Assembly: GCF_036898095.1 (NCBI RefSeq) | Contig: NC_090746.1 | Span: forward strand, 50,383,096-50,447,095 | Length of the DNA: 64,000 bases | Direction of reading: 5' to 3' | From: Palaemon carinicauda | Lineage: Eukaryota > Arthropoda > Malacostraca > Decapoda > Palaemonidae | Shown: piece after piece, positions 32,058 to 42,269 of the stretch | Layout of the letters: the number at the start of each line of letters is the position of its first letter | How positions within the stretch are numbered: the stretch's first letter is position 1 | Position numbers and translations under genes: made by a program | Notes under the pieces: model-generated | Seen by the model: only the letters and a program-made list of their open reading frames with translations | What the model was told of the DNA's origin: nothing | Database searches by the model: none

Positions 32058-33332
32058 CTAGTTCATCTCGAAATCACAGTGCCATGTTGGCGGTCGACGG
32101 GTACGACTGGACTTGCGTTGCTCCAAAGTTGGCATGGCAGGAGTTAACTGCGATGGAGAGTTTGTGCTATCATTGGGAGGCGGAATCTCTGCTTGATGAT
32201 TCGCAGTGTTACCGAGGTCGTTGGGATAGCATTCCGGAGCAGCAACATCAAAATGAATGTTAGGGGTAGTACCACTTGGTAACGGCAAAGTGGTCAGTGG
32301 AAGAGTACCATGTGTGTCCGGATTTTGGGTTGTCGGAATGGTGTCCTTCGCAATGGTCTCAGACGTTTTAGTGGTCGAAGGATTGGCAATAGGTACAATC
32401 TGATTCCGATTATAGTCATCTCTAATTGTACGGACTTCTGGAATACTCCTGAAAGGCACGTATTGTCTCAAAAACTTCCGGTTCCTTAGCGTGACCCTAC
32501 CAGAGCCATCAACTCTGACGACGTATTGGTCGAATTGGCGGACTTCTATGATGACACCGGTTTTGTCCCATTTCAGGGGGTGATTTCCTGTTTGATTTTG
32601 GATGCGAACCCGGTCACCTACGGACAGTGGGGGTAGTCTCTTAGTGTGCTCTGATAAGCGCTCTCCCTGTTTAAGGTGTTGATGTCTTAGGGCCTCCTCT
32701 CTTACATCGAGTGTTTCCTTCCACGTGTCGTGGGGACGGTACCTGCCGGGCGGGACAGGTATGAAGTCTCTGATGGGACGACCAAATACACATATTGCAG
32801 GAGATAACTTGGTATCTCTGTCAGGTGTGTTCCTGTATTGGAGCATCGCATGTTGGAATTCATCAGTGTTGAGATCACCGTTACTGCCCGTGTTGTCCGC
32901 TATAAGACGCTTGACAGTTTTGACGCCTATTTCGGCTCTGTAATTACAATGTGGGAAGGCCACAGAGGAAAGGCGGTGATGGACTCCCCAGTCCTTTAAA
33001 AACTGCCTAGTTGCCGTCGCTGTAAATTCAGGTCCACCATCAGATGTCAATTCATCCGGAATCCCAAATGTCACAAATGTTCGGCGTAGTGAAGTTATAA
33101 GACCCTCTGCACCGTTCGAAGATCGTTCAACTATGGGCCAATTCGAGTATCGATCAACTATAACTAAATATCCAACTCCTCGATAGTGAAAGTAATCTGC
33201 ACAAACACATTGGAATGGGTAGTCTGGAGATATAAGGGGTGTAGGCGGAGCACTAGGATTCGAAGGCGCGATGCGATTGCAGTGGTTGCATCCAGCTCGA
33301 AGTGCCGTTATAGCGGTGTTATCCCTGGCCAA
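32058..33332 (-). pseudogene. Integrase part of the LTR element, separated by a frameshift
   Basis: The zinc region ends in CNHC. The catalytic triad is ADYFHYRG, TSDGGPEF and the glutamate in YRAEIGVKTVK. A C-terminal domain follows (LSVGDRVRIQNQ...PLKWDKTG). The HHCC region is split: its first half (HSAHQG...VFWPG) is the end of the preceding ORF, and the frame changes at about 33315-33330. A one-base indel explains this best. The ORF ends at 32058 in ordinary hydrophilic sequence. Confidence 0.85.
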
Positions 33333-35650
33333 AACACAGATGACTCTGCTCGCGATACCATAGAGGTAATTCCTTGATGTGCTGAATGAAGAGATGTGAG
33401 AATTTCCTGACGAAGGGCTGGAGGAATAACTATACGCTCCTTGTATAGTATCACACCATCAACAGTGTAGAGATGCTCGCGGAATTGAAAATACTCTCGA
33501 AGATGTACAGGAAATTCTTGGCGAGACTCTGGTACTCCGCATTCTATAAGGCTGAGCAGTTCATGCATGTTATCGTCACTACTTGTGGTAGTGCGAACTC
33601 TGTCCCAGGTGACTGCTCTCACGTTAAGTGAGTCAAGTGAGCATACTGCTGATGCGGTGATACAAGTATCAATATCATTGTCAGTGGAAACAGAATATGC
33701 TGATGGCAATTTGTGTGGGGGAACATTTCTCACGGAAGGTACACTGTCAACTGATGCAATGCCTTCTTCAATTTCGTTGATAATGGCAGTTTTAGACTCC
33801 TCGAAGAGCGCATTAATATTGTCATTCCAGGTGAATGGTGTTCCTGGTTTCAATAACTGTCTGAATGGTAGCATTTTGTCGGTCATGCTGAAAGCATATG
33901 ATACTTGGTTTACTAAACCAAACCAAGATCTGACATCGGTGATATTTCTTGGGGTTGGAAAGTCCATAATTGCACTAAGATATCTTGCACATGGGCGAAC
34001 TGTGTCTGGGGTTATTTCGAATCCAGCGAATTCAGCTGTGTCTTCTGTGAAACGAAATTTGTCAGGGTTGAGTGTTATGCCGTGTCTTCCACATATGTCG
34101 AGCCATTGTACAGCTTGGAAAAAACTCTCCTCTATTGAGTCAGACCAAAGAAGAACATCGTCGACACATTTAGTTTTGTTGGGTATCTCGGCAACTATTT
34201 CATCATACCGTCGAGTATATCCATCGCCAGAAGCAATATACCCTTGAGGGGCTGTTTTATAACGATAGCGTCCCCAAGGAGTGATAAACGTAGTTAAGTG
34301 ACGGTCAGATTCCTGAATCGGTACACTGTGGTATCCGTTCCAGGCATCAAAGACGGTTTTCTTTTTTCCTTGTGGTACTGACCTTGCTTGGTGAAATGGA
34401 GAAGGCGTATGATGCGTTTCTCTCTTAGCGTGCACATTGAGAGGCTGAAAATCAACTGTTCGTCGAGGTGTGCCATTTTTCTTAGCACATACAACCATCC
34501 GATGGCACCAAGTTACTGGTTCTCCGATTGGGACAGGTTCAAGGACACCAAGGCGGACGTCCTGGTCAAGTCCAGCTTTAACTTCCTCTTGCCAGTGTAA
34601 CGGCACTGGCACTGGTGTGTGACGAGCAACAGGATCAGCATTCGGATCGATCATCAACTTCATTGGGGGTCCATCCATTAGTGGTAACGGTTGGTGGTCA
34701 CATACGTTGAATGTACTTGATTCGTAGCACTCCAAGAGGTAGTCCTTTAGTTTAGACCGGTTGGACTCGGTTGCACTGAACGGTAATTCTGTAGGCGGCG
34801 GAGGTGGTAGTTGACGTTTTGGGCAGTCACATTGATTGGCTAGTCCACTAACGCTTCCTACTTCATTGTTGGTGGCATCCGGAGTTTCCGATTGTGTGTC
34901 ATAGATTTCACCAATAGTCGGAAAACTATCCGATATCCTGCCAAGGGCTATGCAGGCTTCCCTACTGATAAAGAGCTTATCCGAGTTGTCGGTGACATAT
35001 GTCATTTGTCTAGTCTCAACAAGGTTCCCCTGCTCATCTGTTCCTGAGATACAAAGGATTGTGGCACCGAGGATTTTAATGCCTCTGTTATTTGCAGCGG
35101 GCATTTTCATAGTTACAGGAATGAGGTCACTTTGCTTGAGGCCAATTTTGTGGATGACCTTGATACCTGCGAGACAGCTTTGGCATCCAGTGTCTGCCAT
35201 TGCAGATATACGAACAGCATGTGTACCAGCTTGAAGGTGGAAACCAAAGGCTTCGTAATCCTCAGGTGATGTTCTGATTGTCAGATTTATGAAATGTTGA
35301 GATTTGGAAGGTCTCTTTATCCAAGTATCAGATAAGTTGTCATACAGATGGTGGTCCAAAGCCAATGTCTTGTCAGCGTGTCGTTTAGAGATTGATGATA
35401 CGCCGCACAAGGTGTTGAACACCGCATTCTCGTAGTCATTGGCATTGTGAGCACTGGGTTTCACTTTTGGTTTGCCCTTACTACGGCAAACACTCTCAAA
35501 GTGATTTTCTCGGTTGCAGTGTTCGCATCTATGACCGTAAGCAAGACATTCTGATTTTCTTGCACGTGCAGGAGTGTTTTTACCATGTCCTTTCTTGCCA
35601 CAGTATGAACAGACTTTGTTTTTATCTTTGACAGCGGTTTGTTTTGCCTA
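33308..35650 (-). pseudogene. Protease-reverse transcriptase of the LTR element, RNase H absent
   Basis: The frame begins within the zinc-knuckle region (about 35460-35650, minus) and continues into 718 codons. It has the protease ADTGCQSCLAG, an RT with RRTVDFQPLN and FDAWNGYHSVP, and the catalytic CVDDVLLWSD near 34165, where Y is replaced by C. After RT (NEIEEGIASVD) the sequence passes directly to the spacer before integrase. The D-S-x-x-G-x-G type RNase H start and the DHKPL-like motif are not found. The frame stays open through this point, so the loss is an in-frame deletion or an ancestral state. Confidence 0.82.
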
Positions 35651-36370
35651 TCTGTATGAACTACTGGCTGCTGCTTGGACCTCATGAGAGTCTAATAGTC
35701 GGGAGGCAGATCGTTTACCAGATTCTTTAGCTTCGACAAACTGTGCAACTTCTTCTAATGACATGTCCTGATTCTTATCACCAAGTAGATCTAATTGTAT
35801 TTCAGGGTCACATATGCCGCGTGCTAATATGTCTCTCACTATTGTGTCAGTATAATTTACATCAACGTTGCATCCTGGACATTTTATCAGGAATTTGCAA
35901 ACACTAGCCTGTCCTATAAGTCGTGCACAGAAACGTCGTACAGGCTCATCGCGGTCTTGATGCATGTTGTGTAGAGTCACTCGAGCTACCATGGTGTTTT
36001 CCTCTCGAACTGCCAGTTTTTTTATTGCTCCCATCACTTCTACTTCAGTCTTGTTAGTAAGACTGCCACCAGCTGATCGTGTTAAGTCTTTTCGAAGTTG
36101 TTCTTCGCAGCATTCTAGAAGCTGTACCACGCGATCACGGCCCTCAATTTTGGTTGCGTCTACATAGTCAGACCATCGTGATTGAAAATATGCCCATTCT
36201 TCACTTGTTCCCGCTGTCGATATTGTGGGTCTTTTAACTCTTTCTACTTTGGCAGCTTGTCCAGGAGCATGTGTGGTGCAGTGAGCAGTTATGAGTGCAG
36301 CTACGATGGCGGCCTCAAGGTCGTCCGTGACGTAATCACAGCCTGGTATTGGACATCCTACTGCTGGCAT
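35648..36370 (-). CDS. Gag of the LTR element, 240 aa
   Basis: Starts MPAVGCPIPGCDY, a C2H2-like N-terminus, followed by a retrotransposon gag-type helical region (EWAYFQSRWSDYVD, VRRFCARLIGQ, DPEIQLDLLG). It ends at 35648. The CCHC knuckles (CSYCGKKGHGKN and CEHCNRENHFESVC) lie just downstream in a different phase that leads into protease, so a frameshift signal or an indel joins them. Gag would form the particle shell and bind RNA. The first ATG is chosen because it gives the whole gag head. Confidence 0.75.
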   Translation of the reverse strand: MPAVGCPIPGCDYVTDDLEAAIVAALITAHCTTHAPGQAAKVERVKRPTISTAGTSEEWAYFQSRWSDYVDATKIEGRDRVVQLLECCEEQLRKDLTRSAGGSLTNKTEVEVMGAIKKLAVREENTMVARVTLHNMHQDRDEPVRRFCARLIGQASVCKFLIKCPGCNVDVNYTDTIVRDILARGICDPEIQLDLLGDKNQDMSLEEVAQFVEAKESGKRSASRLLDSHEVQAAASSSYR

Positions 36371-36440
36371 TTTGATTAGTTCTTATGATTTAGTCATTCA
36401 CAATATCTGTTATCCTGAATCCATCTCTGGCCGTGGTCAT

Positions 36441-36629
36441 AAATAAGAGCTTGGTCCATTTATTCAAATGTCTTTATTATTGAACAATGACCACGGTCAA
36501 TCTGAAATGAACATAAAACATATTTAGAATAAATGATGAACAATGTATATAACTCAAATGAACACAAAACATATTAAGAATAAATGATGAACAATGTATA
36601 TACAGTAACTCAATGATTATAACCCTCTA
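36441..36629 (-). repeat. Terminal direct repeat (5' LTR, minus orientation)
   Basis: Matches 31676-31864. The adjacent minus-strand sequence ATGACCACGGCCAGAGATGG sits where the primer-binding site should be; I could not assign a tRNA. Confidence 0.85.
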
Positions 36630-37300
36630 ATTATTATTACAAGCTAGGCAATAACCCTAGTTGGAAAAGCAAGTTGCTATAAGCCTAAGGACTCCAACAG
36701 GGAAGATAGCCCCGGAGGGAAAGAAACAAGGAAATAAATAAACTACAAGAGAAGAATAAACAATCAAAATAAAATAGTTCAAGAACAGTAACATTATATT
36801 AGATCCTTCACATATAAACTATAAAAACTTCAAAAAACAAGAAGAGAAATAAGATAGAACACCATACCCGAGTTTTCCCCCAAGCAAGAGAACTCTAATC
36901 CAAGACACTGGGAGGCCATGGTACAGAGGATATGACCCTACCCAAGACTAGAGAACAATGGTTTGATTTTGAAGTGTCCCTCTCCTAGAAGAGCTGCTTA
37001 CCGTAGCTAAAGAGTCTCTTCTACCCTTACCAAGAATAAAGTAGCCACTGAACAATTACGTAGCAGTACAGTAGTTAACCCCTTAAGGGAAGAAGAATTT
37101 TATGGTAATATCAGTGTTGTCAGGTGTATGAGGACAGAGGGGAATGTGGTAAGAATAGGCCAGACTATTCGGTTTATGTGTAGGCAAAGAAAATTATCCA
37201 TAACCAGAGCAAGGCATCCAATGTATAGTATTACTGCCTGGCCAGTCAAAACACCCAATAACACTCTATCGGTAGTATTAAGAGAAAAGGTTCGCAGAAA
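36630..37300 (-). mobile_element. Retroposed repeat, copy A (body)
   Basis: From ACAAGCTAGGCAATAACCCTAG to about 37300 this aligns with 37550-38200. It is non-coding. On the minus strand it ends in the AAT tail now at 31609-31675. It is probably the 3' end of a non-LTR element or a SINE; the family is familiar from decapod sequence, but I cannot tie it to a specific LINE here. Confidence 0.7.
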
Positions 37301-37481
37301 ATCCTGAACTTTGTTAAACTCCTGCCAACATCATGGTAAAAGTCTAGATTTACCTGTTGCTAAAACAGAATCACTTGCTATACTAAGGGATCCAAACCAA
37401 AAAAAAAAAAAAAAAAAAACACCCTCCAATCTTAGTCTCAGGGATTTTTTGACCAGTTGCACCTGTTGTTGAGGAGCCTCC
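37301..37481. other. Spacer with a poly-A run
   Basis: A run of about 20 A lies at 37399-37420. No gene is visible. Confidence 0.5.
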
Positions 37482-37550
<69 letters not shown>

Positions 37551-38200
37551 TTGCTAAGCTATAACCCTAGTTGGAAAAGCAGGATGCTATAAGTCCAGGG
37601 GCTCCAACAGGCAAAATAGCCCAGTGAGGAAAGGAAACAAGGAAAATAAAATATTCTAAGAAGAGTAACAACATTGAAATAAATATCTCCTATGTAAACT
37701 ATGTAAACTTTAAAAAACAAGGGAAAGGGAAATAAGATAAAATAGTGTGCCCGAGTGTACCCTCAAGCAAGAGAACTCTTAATCTAAGGCAGTGGAAGAC
37801 AATGGTACAGAGGCTATAGCACTACCCAAGACTAGAGAACAATGGTTTGATTTTGGAGTGTCCTTCTAGAATAGCTGCTTACCATAGCTAAAGAGTCTCT
37901 TCTACCCTTACCAAGAGAAAATTGACCCCTGAACAATTGCAGTGCAGTAATCCCTGGAGTGAAGAAGAATTGTTCGGTAACCTGTTTTGTCAGATGTATG
38001 AGGAGAGAGAAGAATATGTAAAGGATAGGCCAGACTATTCAGTGTATGTGTAGGGAAAGGTAAAATGAACCGTAACCAGAGAGAAGGATTCAATGTAGTA
38101 CTGTCTGGCCAGTCAAAGGACCTCATAACTCTCTAGTGGTAGTATCTTAACGGGTGGCTGATGCCCTGGCCAACCTACTACCTAGGATCCAGCGTTGGTT
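37482..38200 (-). mobile_element. Retroposed repeat, copy B, with ATT tail
   Basis: ATT repeats at 37482-37549 are followed by a body similar to copy A (CTATAACCCTAGTTGGAAAAGCA, then CTACCCAAGACTAGAGAACAATGG). Both copies lie on the minus strand within 6 kb. No coding region. Confidence 0.75.
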
Positions 38201-38549
38201 CATGTGGCCCAAATTTCCTGAATCTTTTAAAGCCATCCATGACAAGTAGACTTAACATTATAGCATTGTAAAAATCCATAAAGAAAACCAAAACATATGT
38301 AATATATTGTAATTTAGAACCTCACAGACTAAGCAACTTTTTTTTTTTGTCTATAAAATATTGGTTAAGGTAAGGAGGCTACTTCTTCTTCTGTCCAAAA
38401 TCTGTAGCTGACTGTGTAGTTCAATTACAGTCTTAGAATACTTTGGCCTAATTATATTGTCTGTTGTGGAAAGCCTATGTTTGAGTTTCCCAGAATGGTA
38501 TATGCGTGAATGAAGTAATTGTTTTGAGGTTAATTGTTTGCACAGTATA
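38201..38549. other. Spacer, nothing recognised
   Basis: AT-rich sequence with a short T run near 38340. No frame, RNA gene or repeat could be supported. Confidence 0.5.
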
Positions 38550-38897
38550 TGTTGCGAATAAGGTAGTGTAAGGACAGTGAGACAAGCGTCACCAACATCA
38601 ACTGATAGTTTATTCAAACATGCGTGGGAATATAATACAGGGTGCGGACGGAAAGGTAGCATGGCGTAGGCGCCAATTCAGCTTAAACTTCCCGCCAAAA
38701 TATGTGTTTTCTCACATGAACAAATACACGAATTGCAAGTAAACAGAAACATGTAATGAAATAATACATATGTCAAATTGTAGCTCTGAGGGAGCGGAAT
38801 ACATATATATAGAAAGCCACGGTGTGGCGAAAGGAGAATTTAAATAAATAGACAATTTGTTGAATTTCTGGACGACGGAGGGAGCAATGTCCTTACA
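38550..38897 (-). repeat. 3' LTR of the CsRn1-like element
   Basis: Starts TGTTGCG and ends CCTTACA on the plus strand. Its last 181 bp match 42089-42269. Confidence 0.85.
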
Positions 38898-39057
38898 AGT
38901 ACTCCCCCCCCCAAGACATCGGGCGGCGTAGAGGGCTGATGATTAATCTTCGTATCTTTTCGGGCGTCGGAGGGTTCCTCTTGTTTTTGAACGGAGGGGC
39001 GCGTCGGCGGTCGGCGCAAGGATCTCTTCCTCTCGTCGTCGTTTGTTGATTTTTCTT

Positions 39058-41991
39058 TCATTGGGCGCCTTGTTTTGAGGTGGCACTCTGGATCTGCCCG
39101 GTCCAGCAGAGGCAGTGTCGCTCCCTTCGAGAAACGCTGGTTTCACGCGGTCTATTGAGACCCAGTCTTCTTGGCCATGCACGTCGAGAGAAGGCTTTCG
39201 TCGTCTTCTTAATTACTCGGTAGGGGCCTCGATAAGGTCTGGTTAGTGGTTGTCGATGGGCGTCGACACGGACGAAAACGTACCCGCAGTCATCCAGGTT
39301 CTTTAGTTTTAAATGCTTAGTTCTATCCTGGTAAGTTTTGAGACATGGCCTGATTTTCCTGGCTATGTCCCTAAGATGATCCAGTTGCGTGTCGTCGGTT
39401 GATGTGGGAAAGAATTCGCCAGGAACTGCGAGCGCCTCCCTGTAAACCTTTTTGGCGGGCGAAGGCTTGCCATCTGCGCGAGGGGCGGTGCGAAGGCCGA
39501 GAAGTACCCAAGGAAGTCGTGATTTCCAGTCCCCGTCGGTGCAGCTCGCCATCAGGGACGCCTTGAGGGCGCGATGAGTTCGTTCGACCATGCCGTTTGC
39601 CGCGGGGTTGTATGCCGTGGTGCTGTGGAGTGTCGTCCCCATCAGGTTTGCCAGAGCGATCCATATTTCTGAGAGGAAAGCGGCGCCTCTGTCTGTCGTG
39701 ATGTCGTCAGGAACGCCAAATCTGCTCACCCAGCTTGACAAAAGGGCTTCGGCGCATGCTTGAGTCGTAGCTTCTGTCATCGGCGATGCCTCCAACCACC
39801 TCGTGGAGCAATCGATGATTGTAAGCAGGTAGCGAGCAAATCCGGAAGGCGGCAAAGGTCCCACGACGTCGATGTGTATGTGACCGAAACGTCTTTTTGG
39901 TTGGGGAAAATCGCCTACCCCCGATTCGGTGTGACGGCTGATTTTGCTTGATTGGCAGTTGATGCATGTCTTCGCCCATTCCCGGGCGTTCTTTTTGATT
40001 CCTGGCCAGAAGAACTTTTCAGACAGAAGGTGAGCGGTGGTGCGTCCTGAGGGGTGTGAAAGTCCATGGATGATGTCAAATATTTTTCTTCTGCAGGAGG
40101 CTGGTATCCAGGGGCGTGGGCGGCCGGTGCTGGTGTCGCAGAGGATAGTTACTCCTGCTGGTCCGAGGGGAATCGCAGTTATCTTGAGCGCGGATGGCCC
40201 CGTCAGGTGATCCTGTGCTTCTTGGTCGGTGCACTGTTCGGATGCGAGATTGGCGTAATCGATTCCCAGGTGGATTGCGTCGATTTCAATCGTTGAAAGG
40301 GCGTCCGCGACTGGGTTTTTCTTTCCTGGAATGTAGCGTATGGTGCACCCGAATTCGGCGATTGTTGCGAGATGACGTTGTTGTCGGGAGGACCATGTGT
40401 CTGTCGATTTTGTGAAAGCATGTACGAGGGGTTGATGGTCCGTCGCGATTGTGAAGGGTGTGCCCTCCAGGATGTGCCTGAAGTGGCGGACGGCGAGGTA
40501 GACGGCGAGGAGTTCCCTATCGAAGATGCTGTATCTTGTTTCGGCGGGTTTCAATTTCTTGCTGAAGAATGCCAGCGGTCGAGGAGAACCATCGACGAGT
40601 TGTTCCAGCACAGCCCCACAGGCGACATTGCTGGCGTCGGTCGTCAGTCGCAGGGGCGTGTTGTCGTCGAAATAAGCCAGGGTGGTGGCTTTTGCGAGGG
40701 CATCCTTCGTCCGGGTGAATGCCTGTTGTTGGGGAAAACCCCACTCAAGTTTTTCTGCTTTCCCTTTCAGGACGTCGTCGAGGGGTGTTAGGGTCTGTGC
40801 GACGTTAGGGATGAAGCGCCTGTAGTAATTGACCATCCCCAGGAACTCCTGAAGTTGGCGGGTGGTTGTAGGTATCGGGAACCTTTTGATGGCGTCAACC
40901 TTGGTTGTCATGGGTTTTACCCCGCACGAGGATACGCGGTGACCAAGAAAGTCCACTCCTTTCGCGCCGAACGTGGACTTGTCGAAACGTACAACCAGGC
41001 CGTTCTCCTGTAGGCGTTTGAGGACGGTGCGGACGTGCCTCCGGTGTTCCTCCTTGGTTTTCGAGAATATCAGGATGTCGTCGACGTAGAAGACGCAGAA
41101 TGGTAGGTCGCCCAGAATGCTATCCATTAGTCGTTGGAAGGTCGCCCCGGCATTGCATAGACCGAAGGTTGAGTATGCGAAGGTATAGGATCCGAACGGC
41201 GTCACAATGGCAGTTTTCGGAATGTCCTCCGGAAATACGGGGACCTGGAAGTAAGACTTGATAAGGTCCATCTTGGTGAAATATTTCGCGCCGTGCAACG
41301 CATTTGTTAGGTCTTGCATGTTGGGCAGAGGGTAGTGATCGGGCGTCGTGATGAGGTTTAGGCGCCTGTAGTCGCCGCAAGGTCTCCAGGACCCGTCAGG
41401 CTTTTTTACCATGTGTAGGGGAGATGCCCAGGGGCTCGATGCTTTCTTACAAATACCCATGCGTTCCATATCCTCAAAGGCGCGTTTGGCATCCTTCAGT
41501 TTCTGGGGCGGGAGGCAGCGGAATTTGGCGTGAGTAGGAGGACCTGTCGTCGTGATGTGGTGGTAGATCCCGTGCTTGGAGGGGGAACCTGATGAGTGTC
41601 GGAGCTCGGGCTTGAAAACGTCAGGAAATTCTTGTAGGAGGTCGGCGTAGGGGTGCGTCATTACGGCGGATACAGACATTGTTGCAGGGCCGTCTTCTAG
41701 GGTGCGGGACTGGCAGGTTCCCGTGTCGATGAGATGTTTGTTAGCAACGTCGACAAGGAGTCCGTGGTGAGCGAGGAAATCCGCACCGAGGAGGTGGCGA
41801 TTGACGTCAGCGATGGTGAAGGGCCAAGAATACGAACGGCCCATGATAGATATTTTCAGGGTCCTGGTCCCATAACACCGTATGGGAGATCCATTGGCGG
41901 CGACGAGTGAGGGAGCGTTTTTGTTGGGACCATGGTCTAGGTCGGACTGGGACGGTGGGAACGTTGACTGCATTGCGCCGGTGTCTACCAT
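39058..41991 (-). CDS. Pol polyprotein (protease-RT-RNase H-integrase), 977 aa, C-terminal frameshift
   Basis: The frame opens at the protease active site, MVDTGAMQ. RT shows WRPCGDYRRLN and TKMDLIKSYFQVP, with catalytic FYVDDILIF near residue 300. RNase H has LTTDASNVACGAVLEQ and TDHQPLVHAF. The integrase has an HHCC region (HPSGRTTAH...CINC) and D, D, E at HIDVVGP (about 707), TTDRGAAF (about 762) and GMVERTHR (about 800). Near 39180 the frame shifts: the expected C-terminus (HGQEDWVSIDRVKPAF) reads in another phase (38943-39182). The catalytic core is intact but there is no gag, so it could act only in trans. Similarity to the CsRn1 clade is from memory of these motifs. Confidence 0.88.
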   Translation of the reverse strand: MVDTGAMQSTFPPSQSDLDHGPNKNAPSLVAANGSPIRCYGTRTLKISIMGRSYSWPFTIADVNRHLLGADFLAHHGLLVDVANKHLIDTGTCQSRTLEDGPATMSVSAVMTHPYADLLQEFPDVFKPELRHSSGSPSKHGIYHHITTTGPPTHAKFRCLPPQKLKDAKRAFEDMERMGICKKASSPWASPLHMVKKPDGSWRPCGDYRRLNLITTPDHYPLPNMQDLTNALHGAKYFTKMDLIKSYFQVPVFPEDIPKTAIVTPFGSYTFAYSTFGLCNAGATFQRLMDSILGDLPFCVFYVDDILIFSKTKEEHRRHVRTVLKRLQENGLVVRFDKSTFGAKGVDFLGHRVSSCGVKPMTTKVDAIKRFPIPTTTRQLQEFLGMVNYYRRFIPNVAQTLTPLDDVLKGKAEKLEWGFPQQQAFTRTKDALAKATTLAYFDDNTPLRLTTDASNVACGAVLEQLVDGSPRPLAFFSKKLKPAETRYSIFDRELLAVYLAVRHFRHILEGTPFTIATDHQPLVHAFTKSTDTWSSRQQRHLATIAEFGCTIRYIPGKKNPVADALSTIEIDAIHLGIDYANLASEQCTDQEAQDHLTGPSALKITAIPLGPAGVTILCDTSTGRPRPWIPASCRRKIFDIIHGLSHPSGRTTAHLLSEKFFWPGIKKNAREWAKTCINCQSSKISRHTESGVGDFPQPKRRFGHIHIDVVGPLPPSGFARYLLTIIDCSTRWLEASPMTEATTQACAEALLSSWVSRFGVPDDITTDRGAAFLSEIWIALANLMGTTLHSTTAYNPAANGMVERTHRALKASLMASCTDGDWKSRLPWVLLGLRTAPRADGKPSPAKKVYREALAVPGEFFPTSTDDTQLDHLRDIARKIRPCLKTYQDRTKHLKLKNLDDCGYVFVRVDAHRQPLTRPYRGPYRVIKKTTKAFSRRAWPRRLGLNRPRETSVSRRERHCLCWTGQIQSATSKQGAQ

Positions 41992-42088
41992 GAGTCTACG
42001 GCTGGAAACGGTATCGAGGATATAGAAACCATTCTTGTTTTGGTTTCCTGCGGCTGCGATGGTGGTAGGTGGATTCTTCTGGCGTCAT

Positions 42089-42269
42089 TGAACAAATACA
42101 CGAATTGCAAGTAAACAGAAACATGTAATGAAATAGTACATATATCAAATTGTAGCTCTGAGGGAGCGGAATACATATATATAGGAAGCCACGGTGTGGC
42201 GAAAGGAGAATTTAAATAAATAGACAATTTGTTGAATTTCTGGACGACGGAGGGAGCGGTGTCCTTACA
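42089..42269 (-). repeat. Truncated 5' LTR of the CsRn1-like element
   Basis: Collinear with 38717-38897 without indels and with five substitutions. The break falls at GGCGTCAT|TGAACAAATAC. Confidence 0.85.

Larger units (their letters stand above)
31676..36629 (-). mobile_element. LTR retrotransposon without visible RNase H, inserted in an ATT tail
   Basis: Direct repeats of 189 bp (31676-31864 and 36441-36629) differ at one position by eye (TGTTTAT/TGATTAT). On the minus strand the order is gag, zinc knuckles, protease, RT, integrase. A polypurine GGGGGGAGA precedes the 3' repeat. The ends do not show TG...CA; in element orientation they start TAGAGGG, which is unusual. The host is an ATT microsatellite, so the target duplication cannot be read. 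AATAAA occurs twice in the LTR (minus strand). I expected an RNase H region but found none. Confidence 0.85.
38550..42269 (-). mobile_element. CsRn1-like Gypsy retrotransposon, gag deleted
   Basis: The 3' LTR (38550-38897) is full length at 348 bp. The 5' LTR keeps only 181 bp (42089-42269) and joins directly to the protease region, so its inner 167 bp, the primer site and gag are missing. Five differences over 181 bp suggest an older insertion than the Gypsy at 2741. Flanks GTATA (38545-38549) and GTAGA (42270-42274) are a probable duplication with one mismatch. The polypurine tract is G-rich (GGGGGGGGGAGTACT, minus strand). Confidence 0.85.

Noticed and set aside
31609..37549. Possible CRISPR-like arrays among the direct repeats
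   Set aside because: Repeats are simple ATT tracts and LTR pairs; no short repeat with regular unique spacers is present, and the sequence is eukaryotic.
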